This document shows positions 16,057-25,201 of a DNA stretch of 64,000 nt, piece by piece. The stretch spans positions 1-64,000 of the forward strand of contig JAFWKQ010000039.1 in the NCBI GenBank assembly GCA_017545665.1. The letters are read 5' to 3'. The notes beneath the pieces were generated by a model that made no database searches, was not told the origin of the DNA, and worked only from the letters and a program-made list of their open reading frames with translations. Source of the stretch: Atopobiaceae bacterium. GTDB lineage: Bacteria > Actinomycetota > Coriobacteriia > Coriobacteriales > Atopobiaceae. Position numbers and translations under genes: made by a program. Positions within the stretch are counted from its first letter, which is position 1, and every line of letters starts with the position of its first letter.

Positions 16057-17166
16057 CTACTCCTTGATTCCAACCGAACAGCGCAGGATTCCATCTTCAA
16101 ACGAGCTGCCGTAGGCCATCCGCTCAATGATGGAGAACGAAACCTCGTTGGCCTGCTCGTCTTCAAGCGATATGCCAGCGGCGCCATATGCGCGGCAGTC
16201 CACCTCAATATTAGCGGTCTTGCCACCTTCGGCCACCGAAAGCGTGATCGAGAGATTCGGATCCCTAAGTCCGTTCCTCTCTGCGATGGGTATGAGCTGT
16301 TGCGCCACAAGCTCCTCCACCAACAGCTGACAGGCGTTGACCATGCGATCCTGAAGGAACTGACGCATGCAGAAGGACTCGAGCGATCCCGACATGGCGA
16401 AGAAGTCGAAGTCCACGTCGTGAATCTCCCACTCCCAGCTGCGCACGCGGAAAATAAAATCGTGGGTCTCCTTGCGCTTAGGATGCTCGAAGATCTGTTC
16501 GGGAGAACCCGCCTCCCATACCTCGCCACGGTCCATGTAGAACACCCGCGAGCTCACGTCGCGCGCAAAGCGCATCTCGTGGGTTACCACCAGCATGGTG
16601 AGGCCCCTCGACGCAAGGCCCTTCATCACCGAGAGAACTTCCGACACCATGGAAGGGTCCAGAGCGCTCGTGGGCTCGTCGAAGAGCAGGATGTCGGGTT
16701 CCATGGCCAAGCCGCGAGCTATGGCCACGCGCTGCTTTTGTCCGCCCGAGAGCTCGCGCGGGTAGTTGAGCGCCTTGTCCTTGAGGCCAACCTGCTTGAG
16801 CAGCTCGAGCGCACGTTCGTAGGCCTCCTGCTTCCCTATGCCCAGAAGACGCGTGGGTCCGAGCATAATATTCTCGGCTACGAGCAAGTGCTCGAACAGA
16901 TTGAAGCTCTGGAACACCATGCCCATCTTACGACGCACGAGATCGAGGTCCGCGTCCGGCGCGCACACGTCCCGCCCGTCGACCACGATCTGGCCGCTCG
17001 TGGGCGTCTCCAGGCGGTTGAGACAGCGGAGGAACGTCGACTTCCCCGTGCCAGAAGGACCAATGATGGATATGACCTCCCCACGTTCCACCTTTGCATT
17101 TACGTCCTTGAGGGGCGTAACGTTGGGATACTCCTTGCGGAGGTGCTTTACTTCTATGAGGCTCAT
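16057..17166 (-). CDS. polar amino acid ABC transporter ATPase with C-terminal extension (system 2)
   Basis: Close paralogue of the ATPase at 2959-4074, with Walker [10 protein letters not shown], signature [17 protein letters not shown] and Walker [14 protein letters not shown]. The same extra C-terminal domain follows ([16 protein letters not shown], then [15 protein letters not shown]). It starts at ATG 17166, where ATGA overlaps the stop codon of the permease gene by four bases, so the two are coupled. A longer upstream reading frame exists but runs through the permease gene. Substrate specificity cannot be read. Confidence 0.9.
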   Translation of the reverse strand: MSLIEVKHLRKEYPNVTPLKDVNAKVERGEVISIIGPSGTGKSTFLRCLNRLETPTSGQIVVDGRDVCAPDADLDLVRRKMGMVFQSFNLFEHLLVAENIMLGPTRLLGIGKQEAYERALELLKQVGLKDKALNYPRELSGGQKQRVAIARGLAMEPDILLFDEPTSALDPSMVSEVLSVMKGLASRGLTMLVVTHEMRFARDVSSRVFYMDRGEVWEAGSPEQIFEHPKRKETHDFIFRVRSWEWEIHDVDFDFFAMSGSLESFCMRQFLQDRMVNACQLLVEELVAQQLIPIAERNGLRDPNLSITLSVAEGGKTANIEVDCRAYGAAGISLEDEQANEVSFSIIERMAYGSSFEDGILRCSVGIKE

Positions 17167-18749
17167 TGCAGATCGACCCCCTTGATCGTGCGCGGGCCGT
17201 CCTTGGGCTCGAACCTGCGCACCGCAAACCTGTTCAGCAGCCACGCCATGAGCCGGCACAGCACGAAGTAGATGACCGCTATGGCAATCAGTGGGAAGAA
17301 GGCCTCCATAGTGCGGGAGCGAATGATGTCGCCCACGCGCGTGAGGTCCTGCACCGTAATGTAGCCCACGATGGAGGTGTCCTTTACCAGGCTAACGAAC
17401 TGCCCCACGAGAAGCGGCGCGAACTGACGCGCGGCCTGTGGCAGCACCACGAGGAAGAAAGTGTCGCGGTCTCCGAATCCCAGGGCCCGCCCCGCCTCGG
17501 TCTGGCCCACGTCCACAGCCTGTATGGCGTTCCACATGATCGAGCCGCACGTCGCGCCAAACAGGAGCGTGAACGCCAGGATGGCCACGACGGCACCCGG
17601 AACGTCTATAGCCCCGAAGACCACGTAATAGAGCAGCATGAGCACCACGACCACCGGCAGGCCGCCCAAGAGGTTCTCTAGCAGACGAATGAGCTTGCTT
17701 GCAATGCCGTCCTCCTTCTTGTGACGCAGCAGCACGAAGACAAACCCAAGGCCAAGGCCTAGGACGCCCGACGACACCGAGATAATCAGCGTGACGCCCA
17801 AGCCGTCGAGGATGAGTTGCCAGCGGTTCTCAACTATGAAGGTACGTTCGAAGCTCCTGGCGAGATTCTCGAAGAATCCCCCGCTCTCGCCTGCCCCGTT
17901 TCCTTTCGTGCGTACGACCGCCACCACGCCGCCGTCGTAGTACGGCTCGGTCATGTCCATCATCTTCTTGCGCTCTTCGGTGATGGAGAAGCTGTCCGCC
18001 CCAATGTCCGACTTGCCGGACTGAACCTCGGCCAGCACCGCATTCACGTTCGTATTCCGATACTGGACATCGTATCCCAGGTCGCGCGCGGCCGTCTCCA
18101 GTATCTCGATGCACAGACCGCAGATCCTGTTGCCCACGATGTAGTTCACGGGCTCGTTGTCGGGAGATATGGCCACGGTAAGAGTCCCCTTGGGCGCCGG
18201 CCAATCCTGATCAGGCATGGTCTTCTTCGAGTCGTCAGAGCCCATCCATTTTTTCTTGAGCCTGTCGAGCGTGCCATCCTCCTTGTACGCCTTCAGCCGT
18301 TCGTTGAGCTCCTGCGTATGGGGGCTGTTCTTTGGCAATACGAAGCCGTACTGGTCTTTTTTGATTTTCTCAGGCATAACGCCAATGCCTTCGTTCTTTC
18401 CTGTGGCAAGCTGCGCAATGGGTAAATCGGATATAAAGGCATCGACCTTTCCTGCCTGAAGCGCGCCAACGCACTCGGCGTTGCTGTTGAAGTACAGAAT
18501 ATCATCCTTCGAAACGCCTTTGACATCCTCCAACACGATTTGGTCGAACACCGTTCCGGTTACGACTCCGATTTTCTTGCCCGCAAGCTCTTTAACGCTG
18601 TTGATCTCGACATCGGGCGACTCAGCCGCGCTTACCTTTTGGTCGTTGGCTTCTGCCAAGGCATTGGGTGCCAGTCCCAGCGCAATAAATAGCAAGGCTG
18701 CGGCAGCAAGCAACACAAGAACGCCGCCCTTCCTACAAACATTCCTCAT
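17163..18749 (-). CDS. amino acid ABC transporter fused substrate-binding/permease protein (system 2)
   Basis: 528-residue paralogue of the protein at 4074-5657 with the same architecture. A signal/anchor helix ([17 protein letters not shown]) is followed by the second binding lobe ([13 protein letters not shown] to LDRLKKKW). Next come the first lobe ([16 protein letters not shown] to [11 protein letters not shown]) and the permease with [30 protein letters not shown] precedes ATG 18749. The differences from copy 1 are concentrated in the binding lobes, consistent with a different amino acid substrate. The region 18750-19018 upstream holds no further gene. Confidence 0.88.
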   Translation of the reverse strand: MRNVCRKGGVLVLLAAAALLFIALGLAPNALAEANDQKVSAAESPDVEINSVKELAGKKIGVVTGTVFDQIVLEDVKGVSKDDILYFNSNAECVGALQAGKVDAFISDLPIAQLATGKNEGIGVMPEKIKKDQYGFVLPKNSPHTQELNERLKAYKEDGTLDRLKKKWMGSDDSKKTMPDQDWPAPKGTLTVAISPDNEPVNYIVGNRICGLCIEILETAARDLGYDVQYRNTNVNAVLAEVQSGKSDIGADSFSITEERKKMMDMTEPYYDGGVVAVVRTKGNGAGESGGFFENLARSFERTFIVENRWQLILDGLGVTLIISVSSGVLGLGLGFVFVLLRHKKEDGIASKLIRLLENLLGGLPVVVVLMLLYYVVFGAIDVPGAVVAILAFTLLFGATCGSIMWNAIQAVDVGQTEAGRALGFGDRDTFFLVVLPQAARQFAPLLVGQFVSLVKDTSIVGYITVQDLTRVGDIIRSRTMEAFFPLIAIAVIYFVLCRLMAWLLNRFAVRRFEPKDGPRTIKGVDLQ

Positions 18750-19018
18750 GAAGATGTCCTCACCTCGCTATGCATTTGGTTCATTGACGTAATAGGCATT
18801 TTACCGTTCAAATTTGCCATACGCCACACCACTACGACAAACGCGCCGCTAAATAGGTGTTTATGCCAACCCGAAGTGAGGGTGATCGAAGCGTTTGGGT
18901 GGCTTCCATACAAATCTATATTGGGTTTTGGAATATCGGGCTGCTGGGCTTTGGGCTATTTCAAAACCTGCTGTATGCTTCTTATCCACGCCTTTGCTCA
19001 GACACGATGGGAGGAACC

Positions 19019-20155
19019 ATGGGAATAACGCTCTCGAATCTATCGGCACTCGATGTTTTGCGAAAGCTCCGGCTTGATGGAGCAAACCTGCAGGAAATGG
19101 ATACCATTCCCCTCTTACCTCCCTCTCCTTTGTCTGGCAAGCGCTGGACAACGGGTGACTTCTATCCGTCGGTTTGGGCATGGGACCCGCCGTCGAAGAA
19201 CAATCCTTTGCACATAATCGTCCCCGCGCAAGGCGGGCGCAGGAACGTACGCATGAGCAACGTCGTCGTCCACGAGCAGTTTTGCAATATGCCCGCACGA
19301 TCCATCATCTGGCTGAATGAGCGCTCGTCGATGGTTTGTCCGGAGCTGCTCTTTTTACAAATTGCGTGCTCCTTTACGTTGCCCAGGCTCGTTATGTTGG
19401 GTTACGAGCTGTGCGGACACTTTTCCCGCTCGCCAAGCGCACCCCTTGAGGGCCCCGTAATTACGGACGTACCTGCTGCCACCACCACGGAAAGGCTGGC
19501 GGATTACCTTGGGATGTTTCACCGCGTGTCAGGTATCGCAAAGGCAAGAAAGGCCTTGAGTTATGTCTCCGACCATGCGCTTAGCGCGCCTGAGGCAGTG
19601 CTCGGTACCATATATTCTCTTCCTCCGATAGAGGGTGGCTATGGCATGGGGCCGGTGACGCTCAACGAGCGAGTTTCGACGCCGGGTAGCTGTGAACCAG
19701 GCGATGCCCAGGCGCGATATCCCGACCTCTCCTTTCCCTTTGCTCCCGTTGGCATGAACTACGACGGAGACGAACACCTGAATCTTGACGCGATAGCACG
19801 TGCCGCCCAAAAAGTCTTGCTCGTAACCGAGGACCTGCGCGAATCTGCGCAGAACGAACTCATCGAGACCACGCAGGGCGTTCGCGCGAAGGTGGTGGAC
19901 GACAATATGCGTAATCGCCAGCTGGCAGCACAAGGCAGAATCGTGTTCCCCGTCACCAAGGAGGACCTTTCCAGTTCTACCGACCTTGACCGACTGACAC
20001 GGCAAATCCTTAGCTGTGCACATACAATCTTTGGTGCAGACGTAAGCGCCTATGAAAACGCGCTCAACAATACCGAGGCAGCGCGCGAACGCGAAAATCT
20101 GTTGGATTCGCTGACTCCTGGCGGCGCATGGGGCACAAGCCATGGCCTGGCGTAA
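19019..20155 (+). CDS. hypothetical protein, possible PDDEXK/DUF559-like C-terminal domain
   Basis: A 378-residue cytosolic protein of unknown function. ATG 19019 follows GGGAGG at the right distance, and the longer frame upstream lacks one. The N-terminal half contains ARSIIWLNERSSMVCPELLF, LVMLGYELCG and an alanine/threonine linker. The C-terminal half has FPFAPVGMNYDGDEHLNLD and KVVDDNMRNRQLAAQG. This spacing (D-G-x-x-H followed by D..R...L...G) resembles restriction-like nucleases of the DUF559 or Vsr type and AbiEi-related proteins. I cannot confirm a full catalytic set. It stands alone between ABC system 2 and a repeat region. Confidence 0.6.
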   Translation: MGITLSNLSALDVLRKLRLDGANLQEMDTIPLLPPSPLSGKRWTTGDFYPSVWAWDPPSKNNPLHIIVPAQGGRRNVRMSNVVVHEQFCNMPARSIIWLNERSSMVCPELLFLQIACSFTLPRLVMLGYELCGHFSRSPSAPLEGPVITDVPAATTTERLADYLGMFHRVSGIAKARKALSYVSDHALSAPEAVLGTIYSLPPIEGGYGMGPVTLNERVSTPGSCEPGDAQARYPDLSFPFAPVGMNYDGDEHLNLDAIARAAQKVLLVTEDLRESAQNELIETTQGVRAKVVDDNMRNRQLAAQGRIVFPVTKEDLSSSTDLDRLTRQILSCAHTIFGADVSAYENALNNTEAARERENLLDSLTPGGAWGTSHGLA

Positions 20156-20180
20156 ACAAGGTATTCAGTTACCTGTAGGA

Positions 20181-20341
20181 TTAATGGGAAATGAATCACG
20201 GCCCGTCGCATCAATCCTGCGGTTTTGCATTTTTGAACCGATTCATTTCCCGTTGGCTAAAATATGCAATGGGAAATGGTCACTCGGTTTTTTTGCGAAT
20301 CCTGGGCTTTTACGTTTTTGAACCGATTCATTTCCCATTAA
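20181..20341. repeat. 161-bp inverted-repeat element with internal copies
   Basis: TTAATGGGAAATGAATC (20181-20197) and its exact inverse (20325-20341) bound the element. TTTTTGAACCGATTCATTTCC occurs twice in direct orientation (near 20230 and 20316), and a further AATGGGAAATGG lies near 20268. No coding content is seen. It fills most of the gap between the unknown protein and the metal-binding protein gene. Confidence 0.65.
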
Positions 20342-20355
20342 TTTATAACGCATAA

Positions 20356-20393
20356 GCATGTAGGAGGAGAGACTTGCCTCTCCTCCTACATGC
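20356..20393. terminator. 16-bp perfect stem-loop
   Basis: GCATGTAGGAGGAGAG (20356-20371) pairs exactly with 20378-20393 around ACTTGC. It lies between convergent genes and may stop transcripts from both sides, although no T-run follows. Confidence 0.55.
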
Positions 20394-20491
20394 ACGACGC
20401 TTTTCACACCCTTAGTCACCCATCCGAATGGAATACCAATTATTCGTACGTTATTTTTTGCATACGATGTATGTCGGTCACTAAGATATGC

Positions 20492-20746
20492 CTACCCAAA
20501 GAGGCCAAATCGCTTGCGCTGATAAGGTTCGGACGCAATTGACGTCAACTCGTAGCCTGTATTCGCCACAACGTCCGCAATGCGATCCCGATCGAGCTCC
20601 TGTTCCGAAACGATTACGCATTGGCGCTTCTTGCGATTGCTCTTAACGCTCACAACATCGAAGCCCTTTCTTATGGCTTCGTTCACGTGAGCCTCGCACA
20701 TCTGGCACGCCATGCCCTCGATTCCCAATACGGTTCGAATCGCCAT
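20492..20746 (-). CDS. heavy-metal-associated (HMA) domain protein
   Basis: An 84-residue soluble protein with the CopZ/HMA fold pattern: IEGMACQMCEAHVNEAI carries the CxxC metal-binding pair, followed by VKSNRKKRQCVIV and the terminal helix-strand. It is the last gene of the feo operon, its ATG overlapping the stop of the Cys-rich protein gene by one base (TGATG). Copper-type chaperones share this motif. In this setting it may handle iron-linked or other metals in the cytoplasm; the metal is not known. Confidence 0.85.
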   Translation of the reverse strand: MAIRTVLGIEGMACQMCEAHVNEAIRKGFDVVSVKSNRKKRQCVIVSEQELDRDRIADVVANTGYELTSIASEPYQRKRFGLFG

Positions 20747-20958
20747 CACAGCTCACCGGCCTTCTTGGACAGCTCGCGAAGCTCTCGCCGCTGCGCGGCG
20801 CTCAGGCGCAGACGCGTGACGCCACAGCCGCCGGCACACCCAGCGCACGAACCGCCGCAGCTAGCCGAATCGCAGGTGCGGATCCTTCCTTTTAGCATGC
20901 CACGCACAATGAGCGTAACAATCCCCACGATCAAGGCAATTACGAGCACGTCCGCCAT
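20746..20958 (-). CDS. FeoB-associated Cys-rich membrane protein
   Basis: A 70-residue protein with an N-terminal membrane helix (VLVIALIVGIVTLIVRGML) and a cysteine-rich stretch (CDSASCGGSCAGCAGGCG) followed by a basic helical tail. This matches the small FeoB-associated Cys-rich membrane protein found behind feoB in many anaerobes, thought to help ferrous iron transport. It lies 61 bp downstream of feoB and overlaps the HMA gene by one base. Confidence 0.88.
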   Translation of the reverse strand: MADVLVIALIVGIVTLIVRGMLKGRIRTCDSASCGGSCAGCAGGCGVTRLRLSAAQRRELRELSKKAGEL

Positions 20959-21019
20959 GGCATCCTCCTTTCAAAGGCAATGCGCCCGCCATGCCGCGGT
21001 CGGCATGGCGGGACACGCA

Positions 21020-23293
21020 TCACGCAAGGGAACTCTCAACAGTAAGCTGCTCTGGCTGCTGGTACTTCTTCACGAAGAGCATGTAGCCCACAAAGCCCAG
21101 TACAACCACCGCGGCGGCCAGACCCAACGGGTTCGCGGCGCCAGCAACGGCCAAGCCGATCTGATACACCACGAGCCCGGCGCCGTAGGCAAAGACGCAC
21201 ATGTAGCCAATGGCGAAGGCGGTCCACTTGCCGTTGTTCATCTCGCGCTTGATGGCGCCCATGGCCGCAAAGCACGGTGCGCACAGAAGGTTAAAGATCA
21301 TGAACGCAAAGGCCGCAAGCTGCCCATGGCCAGCAGAGAAGGACTCGAAGTCGGCAGCAACGTTGGCCCACACAGGCGAACCCTCGTCGTCCCATTCCTC
21401 GGACTCGGTGTCGTAGTTGTACAGAATGCCAAAGGTTGAGACGACTTCCTCCTTGGCCACCAGCCCGGTAACCGTGGTGACGGCAGGCTTCCAAGAGCCA
21501 AAGCCAAGCGGCGCAAACACGGGGGCAACGACGTTGCCAACGGAAGCGAGCAGCGAATCGTCCATGGGGTTGACCTCTTCAACGGCTATGCCATTGCGAG
21601 CGGCAACCTTTTGGATGTACTCCTCGGTCACGACCTTTTCGTTTTCGTACAGCTCGCCAACCATGCCAAATGTGCCGTTAACAAAGCCAAAGTTCGTAAG
21701 ACCCCAAATGACGATGGACGAGAGTAGGATGACCGTACCGGCCTTCTTGATAAACGACCAGCCGCGCTCCCACGTGCTGCGCAACACGTTTACGGCAGCG
21801 GGCAGATGGTAGGCGGGAAGCTCCATAACGAAGGGCGCCGGGTCGCCCGCAAACATCTTCGTCTTCTTGAGCATGATGCCCGAAATGATGATGGCCGCAA
21901 CCCCAATAAAGTAGGCCGAAGTAGCCACCCACGGCGAGCCGCCAAACAGCGCGCCAGCAATAAGGCCGATGATGGGCATCTTTGCGCCGCAGGGAATAAA
22001 GGTCGTGGTCATAATGGTCATGCGGCGGTCGCGCTCGTTCTCGATTGTGCGCGATGCCATAATGCCAGGCACGCCGCAGCCAGTGCCAACAAGCATGGGG
22101 ATGAACGACTTGCCCGAAAGCCCAAAGCGGCGGAAGATGCGGTCCATAATAAAGGCGATGCGCGCCATGTAGCCACAGTCCTCCAGAATCGCCAGCAGGA
22201 AAAAGAGGACTAGCATCTGGGGCACGAATCCCAGTACCGCACCCACGCCGGCAAAGATGCCGTCGGAAAGAAGGCTCACGAGCCAGCCAGAGAGGCCAAT
22301 GCTCTCGAAGAACGCGCGAGAGCCCTCAACCAACCACTCGCCGCCAAGCACGTCGTTCGTCCAGTCGGTTAGGAACGTGCCAAACGGTCCCATGGCCAGC
22401 CAGTAAACGCCATACATGATCGCGGCAAATATCGGCAGCGCCGCGATGCGGTTGGTCACGACGCGGTCGATCTTGTCGGATACGGTAAGCTCGCCACGGT
22501 TCGCACGTCGCAAGCAGCTGTCTATAATCGAGGTTATGTAGTCGTAGCGCTGCGAGGTAATGATCGACTCGGCATCGTCGTCGAGCTCGGTCTCGCACGC
22601 CTTGATGTCGCCTTCAATATGGGCGATGGTCTCCTCCGAGAGGTCGAGCTTTTTCTGGACCTTCTCGTCGCGCTCAAAGAGCTTGATAGCAAACCAGCGC
22701 TGCTGCTCTTCGGGCAGGTCGTGAACCGTGACCTCCTCAATGTGCGCGATGGCATGCTCTACGCTACCCGTGAAGCGGTGCTGCGGAATGGGCTTCTTGC
22801 CGCTCGTTGCTAGGGCCACCACGGCGTCAGTGGCCTCCTTTATGCCAGTGCCTTTGAGGGCCGAGATGGCCACGACTTTGCAGTCGAGCGCCTTGGCAAG
22901 CGCAACAAGATCCACCACGTCACCGTTCTTCTCGACGATGTCCATCATGTTTATGGCAACGAGCGTGGGTATGCCCAGCTCAACGAGCTGCGTGGTGAGG
23001 TAGAGATTGCGCTCCAGGTTGGTGCCATCCACGATGTTGAGGATGGCGTCGGGACGGTGGTCGGTGAGGTAGTCGCGTGCCACGACCTCTTCTAGGGTAT
23101 ACGGCGAAAGCGAATAGATGCCGGGGAGGTCTGCGACGGTAACCTCGGGATGACCCTTGAGCTTGCCGTGCTTCTCTTCCACCGTAACGCCAGGCCAGTT
23201 GCCCACGTATTGGTTGGAGCCTGTGAGGGCGTTGAAGAGCGTGGTCTTTCCGCAGTTGGGATTGCCCGCGAGGGCAATGGTTATGTCTGCCAT
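21020..23293 (-). CDS. feoB: ferrous iron transport protein B
   Basis: 757-residue inner-membrane Fe(II) transporter. The N-terminal GTPase carries G1 GNPNCGKTT, the G2 threonine in PGVTVEE, G3 DLPG and G4 NMMD, followed by a helical GDI-like region. Two gate motifs lie in the membrane part (LVGTGCGVPGIMASR and LLCAPCFAAM), with the usual set of helices. GTGCGVPG and CAPCF place the Cys residues proposed in the iron path. It follows feoA by 6 bp in an operon of feoA, feoA, feoB, Cys-rich protein and HMA protein. Confidence 0.97.
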   Translation of the reverse strand: MADITIALAGNPNCGKTTLFNALTGSNQYVGNWPGVTVEEKHGKLKGHPEVTVADLPGIYSLSPYTLEEVVARDYLTDHRPDAILNIVDGTNLERNLYLTTQLVELGIPTLVAINMMDIVEKNGDVVDLVALAKALDCKVVAISALKGTGIKEATDAVVALATSGKKPIPQHRFTGSVEHAIAHIEEVTVHDLPEEQQRWFAIKLFERDEKVQKKLDLSEETIAHIEGDIKACETELDDDAESIITSQRYDYITSIIDSCLRRANRGELTVSDKIDRVVTNRIAALPIFAAIMYGVYWLAMGPFGTFLTDWTNDVLGGEWLVEGSRAFFESIGLSGWLVSLLSDGIFAGVGAVLGFVPQMLVLFFLLAILEDCGYMARIAFIMDRIFRRFGLSGKSFIPMLVGTGCGVPGIMASRTIENERDRRMTIMTTTFIPCGAKMPIIGLIAGALFGGSPWVATSAYFIGVAAIIISGIMLKKTKMFAGDPAPFVMELPAYHLPAAVNVLRSTWERGWSFIKKAGTVILLSSIVIWGLTNFGFVNGTFGMVGELYENEKVVTEEYIQKVAARNGIAVEEVNPMDDSLLASVGNVVAPVFAPLGFGSWKPAVTTVTGLVAKEEVVSTFGILYNYDTESEEWDDEGSPVWANVAADFESFSAGHGQLAAFAFMIFNLLCAPCFAAMGAIKREMNNGKWTAFAIGYMCVFAYGAGLVVYQIGLAVAGAANPLGLAAAVVVLGFVGYMLFVKKYQQPEQLTVESSLA

Positions 23294-23299
23294 GTTACG

Positions 23300-23530
23300 T
23301 TATGCCTCCACCTTCTGTACGTCGATCATCTGGCAATCGGCTTTGCGAACCGAAAGCTCGTAGTTGCGCACGGTAATCTCGATGGGATCTCCCAGCGGCG
23401 CGACCTTGCGCACGTAGATGACCTGTCCCTTGGTAATGCCCATGTCCATGATTCGGCGCTTGACGGGACCCGTTCCATTGAGCTTTACGACCTGTACGGT
23501 ATCGCCCACACGCGCGTCCTTGAGTGTCAT
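23300..23530 (-). CDS. feoA: FeoA domain protein (second)
   Basis: 76 residues with an SH3-like FeoA fold: LKDARVGDTVQVVKLNG, MDMGITKGQVIYVRKVAPLGDPIEI and VRKADCQMIDV. It is a cytoplasmic partner of FeoB and is directly upstream of it (6-bp gap). The line-up RRIMDMGITKG is the family hallmark. Confidence 0.93.
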   Translation of the reverse strand: MTLKDARVGDTVQVVKLNGTGPVKRRIMDMGITKGQVIYVRKVAPLGDPIEITVRNYELSVRKADCQMIDVQKVEA

Positions 23531-23563
23531 CTTGTCTTCCTTCCCTTGCGTTCGCCAAAGAGC

Positions 23564-23773
23564 CTAAACGTAGATCTTTGCCGCCATTTGCTTGCTAATG
23601 GCAACGCGTGTGTCCTTTATGGAGCAGATCACATTGCCATCGGTGCTGGAAATAACGGTTACGGGCGCGCCCACCACAAAACCCAGCCCCTCGAGAAACT
23701 TGCGCGTTTGGGGATTTCCTCCTAAGCGCGTGATGATGCTGCTCTCTCCCGGCTTGAGCAATGTGAGTGGCAT
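23564..23773 (-). CDS. feoA: FeoA domain protein (first)
   Basis: 69 residues, first gene of the feo operon. The FeoA pattern is visible in KFLEGLGFVVGAPVTVISS and VAISKQMAAKIYV. ATG 23773 follows GGAGGAGGACGTAGC, whereas the longer frame upstream has no such site. Two feoA genes before feoB are common in anaerobes. A promoter with a palindrome lies 30-80 bp upstream. Confidence 0.9.
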   Translation of the reverse strand: MPLTLLKPGESSIITRLGGNPQTRKFLEGLGFVVGAPVTVISSTDGNVICSIKDTRVAISKQMAAKIYV

Positions 23774-23805
23774 GCTACGTCCTCCTCCGTTCGGCCTGAC
23801 CACTA

Positions 23806-23854
23806 AAGTTAGCCATAGCATACTACAAAGTCAACCTTTTCTAACAAATTTGTT
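23806..23854 (-). promoter_or_regulatory. probable feo operon promoter with palindrome
   Basis: Reading the minus strand, TTGACT (23829-23834) is followed after 17 nt by TAACTT (23806-23811). Just upstream lies AACAAATTTGTT, a perfect 12-bp palindrome (23843-23854), and GGCTAAC overlaps the -10 region. The palindrome could be bound by an iron regulator. It does not match the classic IdeR/DtxR box well, so the regulator is not named. Confidence 0.4.
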
Positions 23855-23889
23855 TTAATTGGTTAACTTTTAAAGTGCCTCGAGACAGG

Positions 23890-23953
23890 GGGGGGTGCTC
23901 CCTATTGTCTGATGTTATTGCCCAATAACATCAGACAATAGGGAGCACCCCCC
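23890..23953. terminator. 31-bp perfect foldback
   Basis: GGGGGGTGCTCCCTATTG... at 23890-23920 pairs without mismatch with 23923-23953 around a 2-nt loop. It separates the AAA-CYTH gene from the feo promoter on the same strand and probably ends the AAA-CYTH transcript. Confidence 0.7.
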
Positions 23954-23979
23954 TTTGCCTGCCCCTTTGCCTGGGCTCG

Positions 23980-25083
23980 CTAGTGCGTGGCTCCGCGCGG
24001 CTTGGACGCAATGACGGCGTTCCTATAGGTAGGGTCGCCCGTAATCTCGCGAATGACCTTTAGTTCCGGAGGGAAGATCACGGGCGTGTTTTCGCTGGTA
24101 AGCTCAATTTCTGCGATGGCCTGATCGTCCCAGCAGGGAAACAGGTCAATCTCGAAGTATTGACCCTCATAGGTAAGGCAGTAGCGCGTCTTGCTTATTT
24201 GCCGCAGGTTTGGGTCGGCTTGCATTTTGAGCATATGATACTCGCCCGAGGTCAGGCGACGCTGCGTGCGCATGAGCTTGCGATTTCCCACATAGCGCTT
24301 CTCGGTAAAGTAGTACATGCTCTGGTCACCCGTACCGCGCTGGCGAATACGAATCTCGTCGTTGGGATCCGAACGCAGGTAGATTTGCGTTATCTCCACG
24401 CGACTGCAGTTGGGCAGCGATTCGAGCCAGTCAACGTTGGGATACGACACCAAGAACTTGCGCTCAATCTCGTATGGTGAGGCCTCACCCAAGAAGTATG
24501 TAATCTCGCGCATAAGATAGCGCATCTTCTCCTCAAAGTCGGAGCGGTTGTCTATAACCCTAAAGTAAGGGTGGCCCGTCCACGCCGCAATGAACTTATC
24601 GTCGAGCGCCGCAGCCTCCTCCAACGACTCGTAGCGCGCGCCGTTGTTCTCGAGCGTATAGAATTCCTCGGCCCCTTTGGCAGCCGTAACCAAATGGAAG
24701 ACGGCGTCGTAGCTCTCGCGCAGCTCGATTTCGCTCATGCCCAGGTAGTCGAGCACGTTAGCGAACTCCTCGTCGTTCATATACGCCTTGTTGTCCAGCT
24801 CTCCGCGGTCGCACACGATTACGATCTTGGGGTCGCTCATGGTGGACGCCGCTTGCTCAAAGGCACGTTCCTTGTCTAGCTGCAGGCGCATCTGGCACTT
24901 TTGGTACTCCTCATTCGAGCCGCACGTCCACGGTGCCACGCCGCCCGCAATAAGGGCGGTTGCAGTTTCGGGCACGATGAGAACGGTGTATCCCAGATGC
25001 GACAGGTCGCGCTGAATGCGGCTGAGCGCCGTGGTCTTTCCGCCACACGGCCCTCCGGTTACCACGATTTTTGCAATAGACAA
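23980..25083 (-). CDS. AAA (AAA_28) ATPase fused to CYTH domain
   Basis: 367-residue protein with an N-terminal P-loop kinase-like domain (TGGPCGGKTT at residues 8-17; later VIVCDRGELDNKAYM) and a C-terminal CYTH triphosphate tunnel domain. The CYTH domain opens with the EIERKFLV hallmark and has further charged strands (EIRIRQRG, YFTEKRYV, EIDLFPCWDDQAIAEIEL). CYTH domains bind triphosphates or polyphosphate; the natural substrate of this fusion type is not established. The start is TTG 25083, decided by AAAGGAGG seven bases upstream. No ATG fits. Confidence 0.85.
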   Translation of the reverse strand: MSIAKIVVTGGPCGGKTTALSRIQRDLSHLGYTVLIVPETATALIAGGVAPWTCGSNEEYQKCQMRLQLDKERAFEQAASTMSDPKIVIVCDRGELDNKAYMNDEEFANVLDYLGMSEIELRESYDAVFHLVTAAKGAEEFYTLENNGARYESLEEAAALDDKFIAAWTGHPYFRVIDNRSDFEEKMRYLMREITYFLGEASPYEIERKFLVSYPNVDWLESLPNCSRVEITQIYLRSDPNDEIRIRQRGTGDQSMYYFTEKRYVGNRKLMRTQRRLTSGEYHMLKMQADPNLRQISKTRYCLTYEGQYFEIDLFPCWDDQAIAEIELTSENTPVIFPPELKVIREITGDPTYRNAVIASKPRGATH

Positions 25084-25201
25084 GGGCGACCTCCTTTCGC
25101 CGTTTCCATTGTACGCAAAACCGCGTGATGCCTGCCGCCAAAGGTGCACCTTACGCTAAACGACATCCATTACAATTGTGCCAGCGACGGAAGGATGCGC
25201 C

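Noticed and set aside
16057-17259. Longer N-terminus for the system 2 ATPase
   Set aside because: It would overlap the permease gene by about 100 bases; the conserved [13 protein letters not shown] start overlaps by only four, as in the paralogues.
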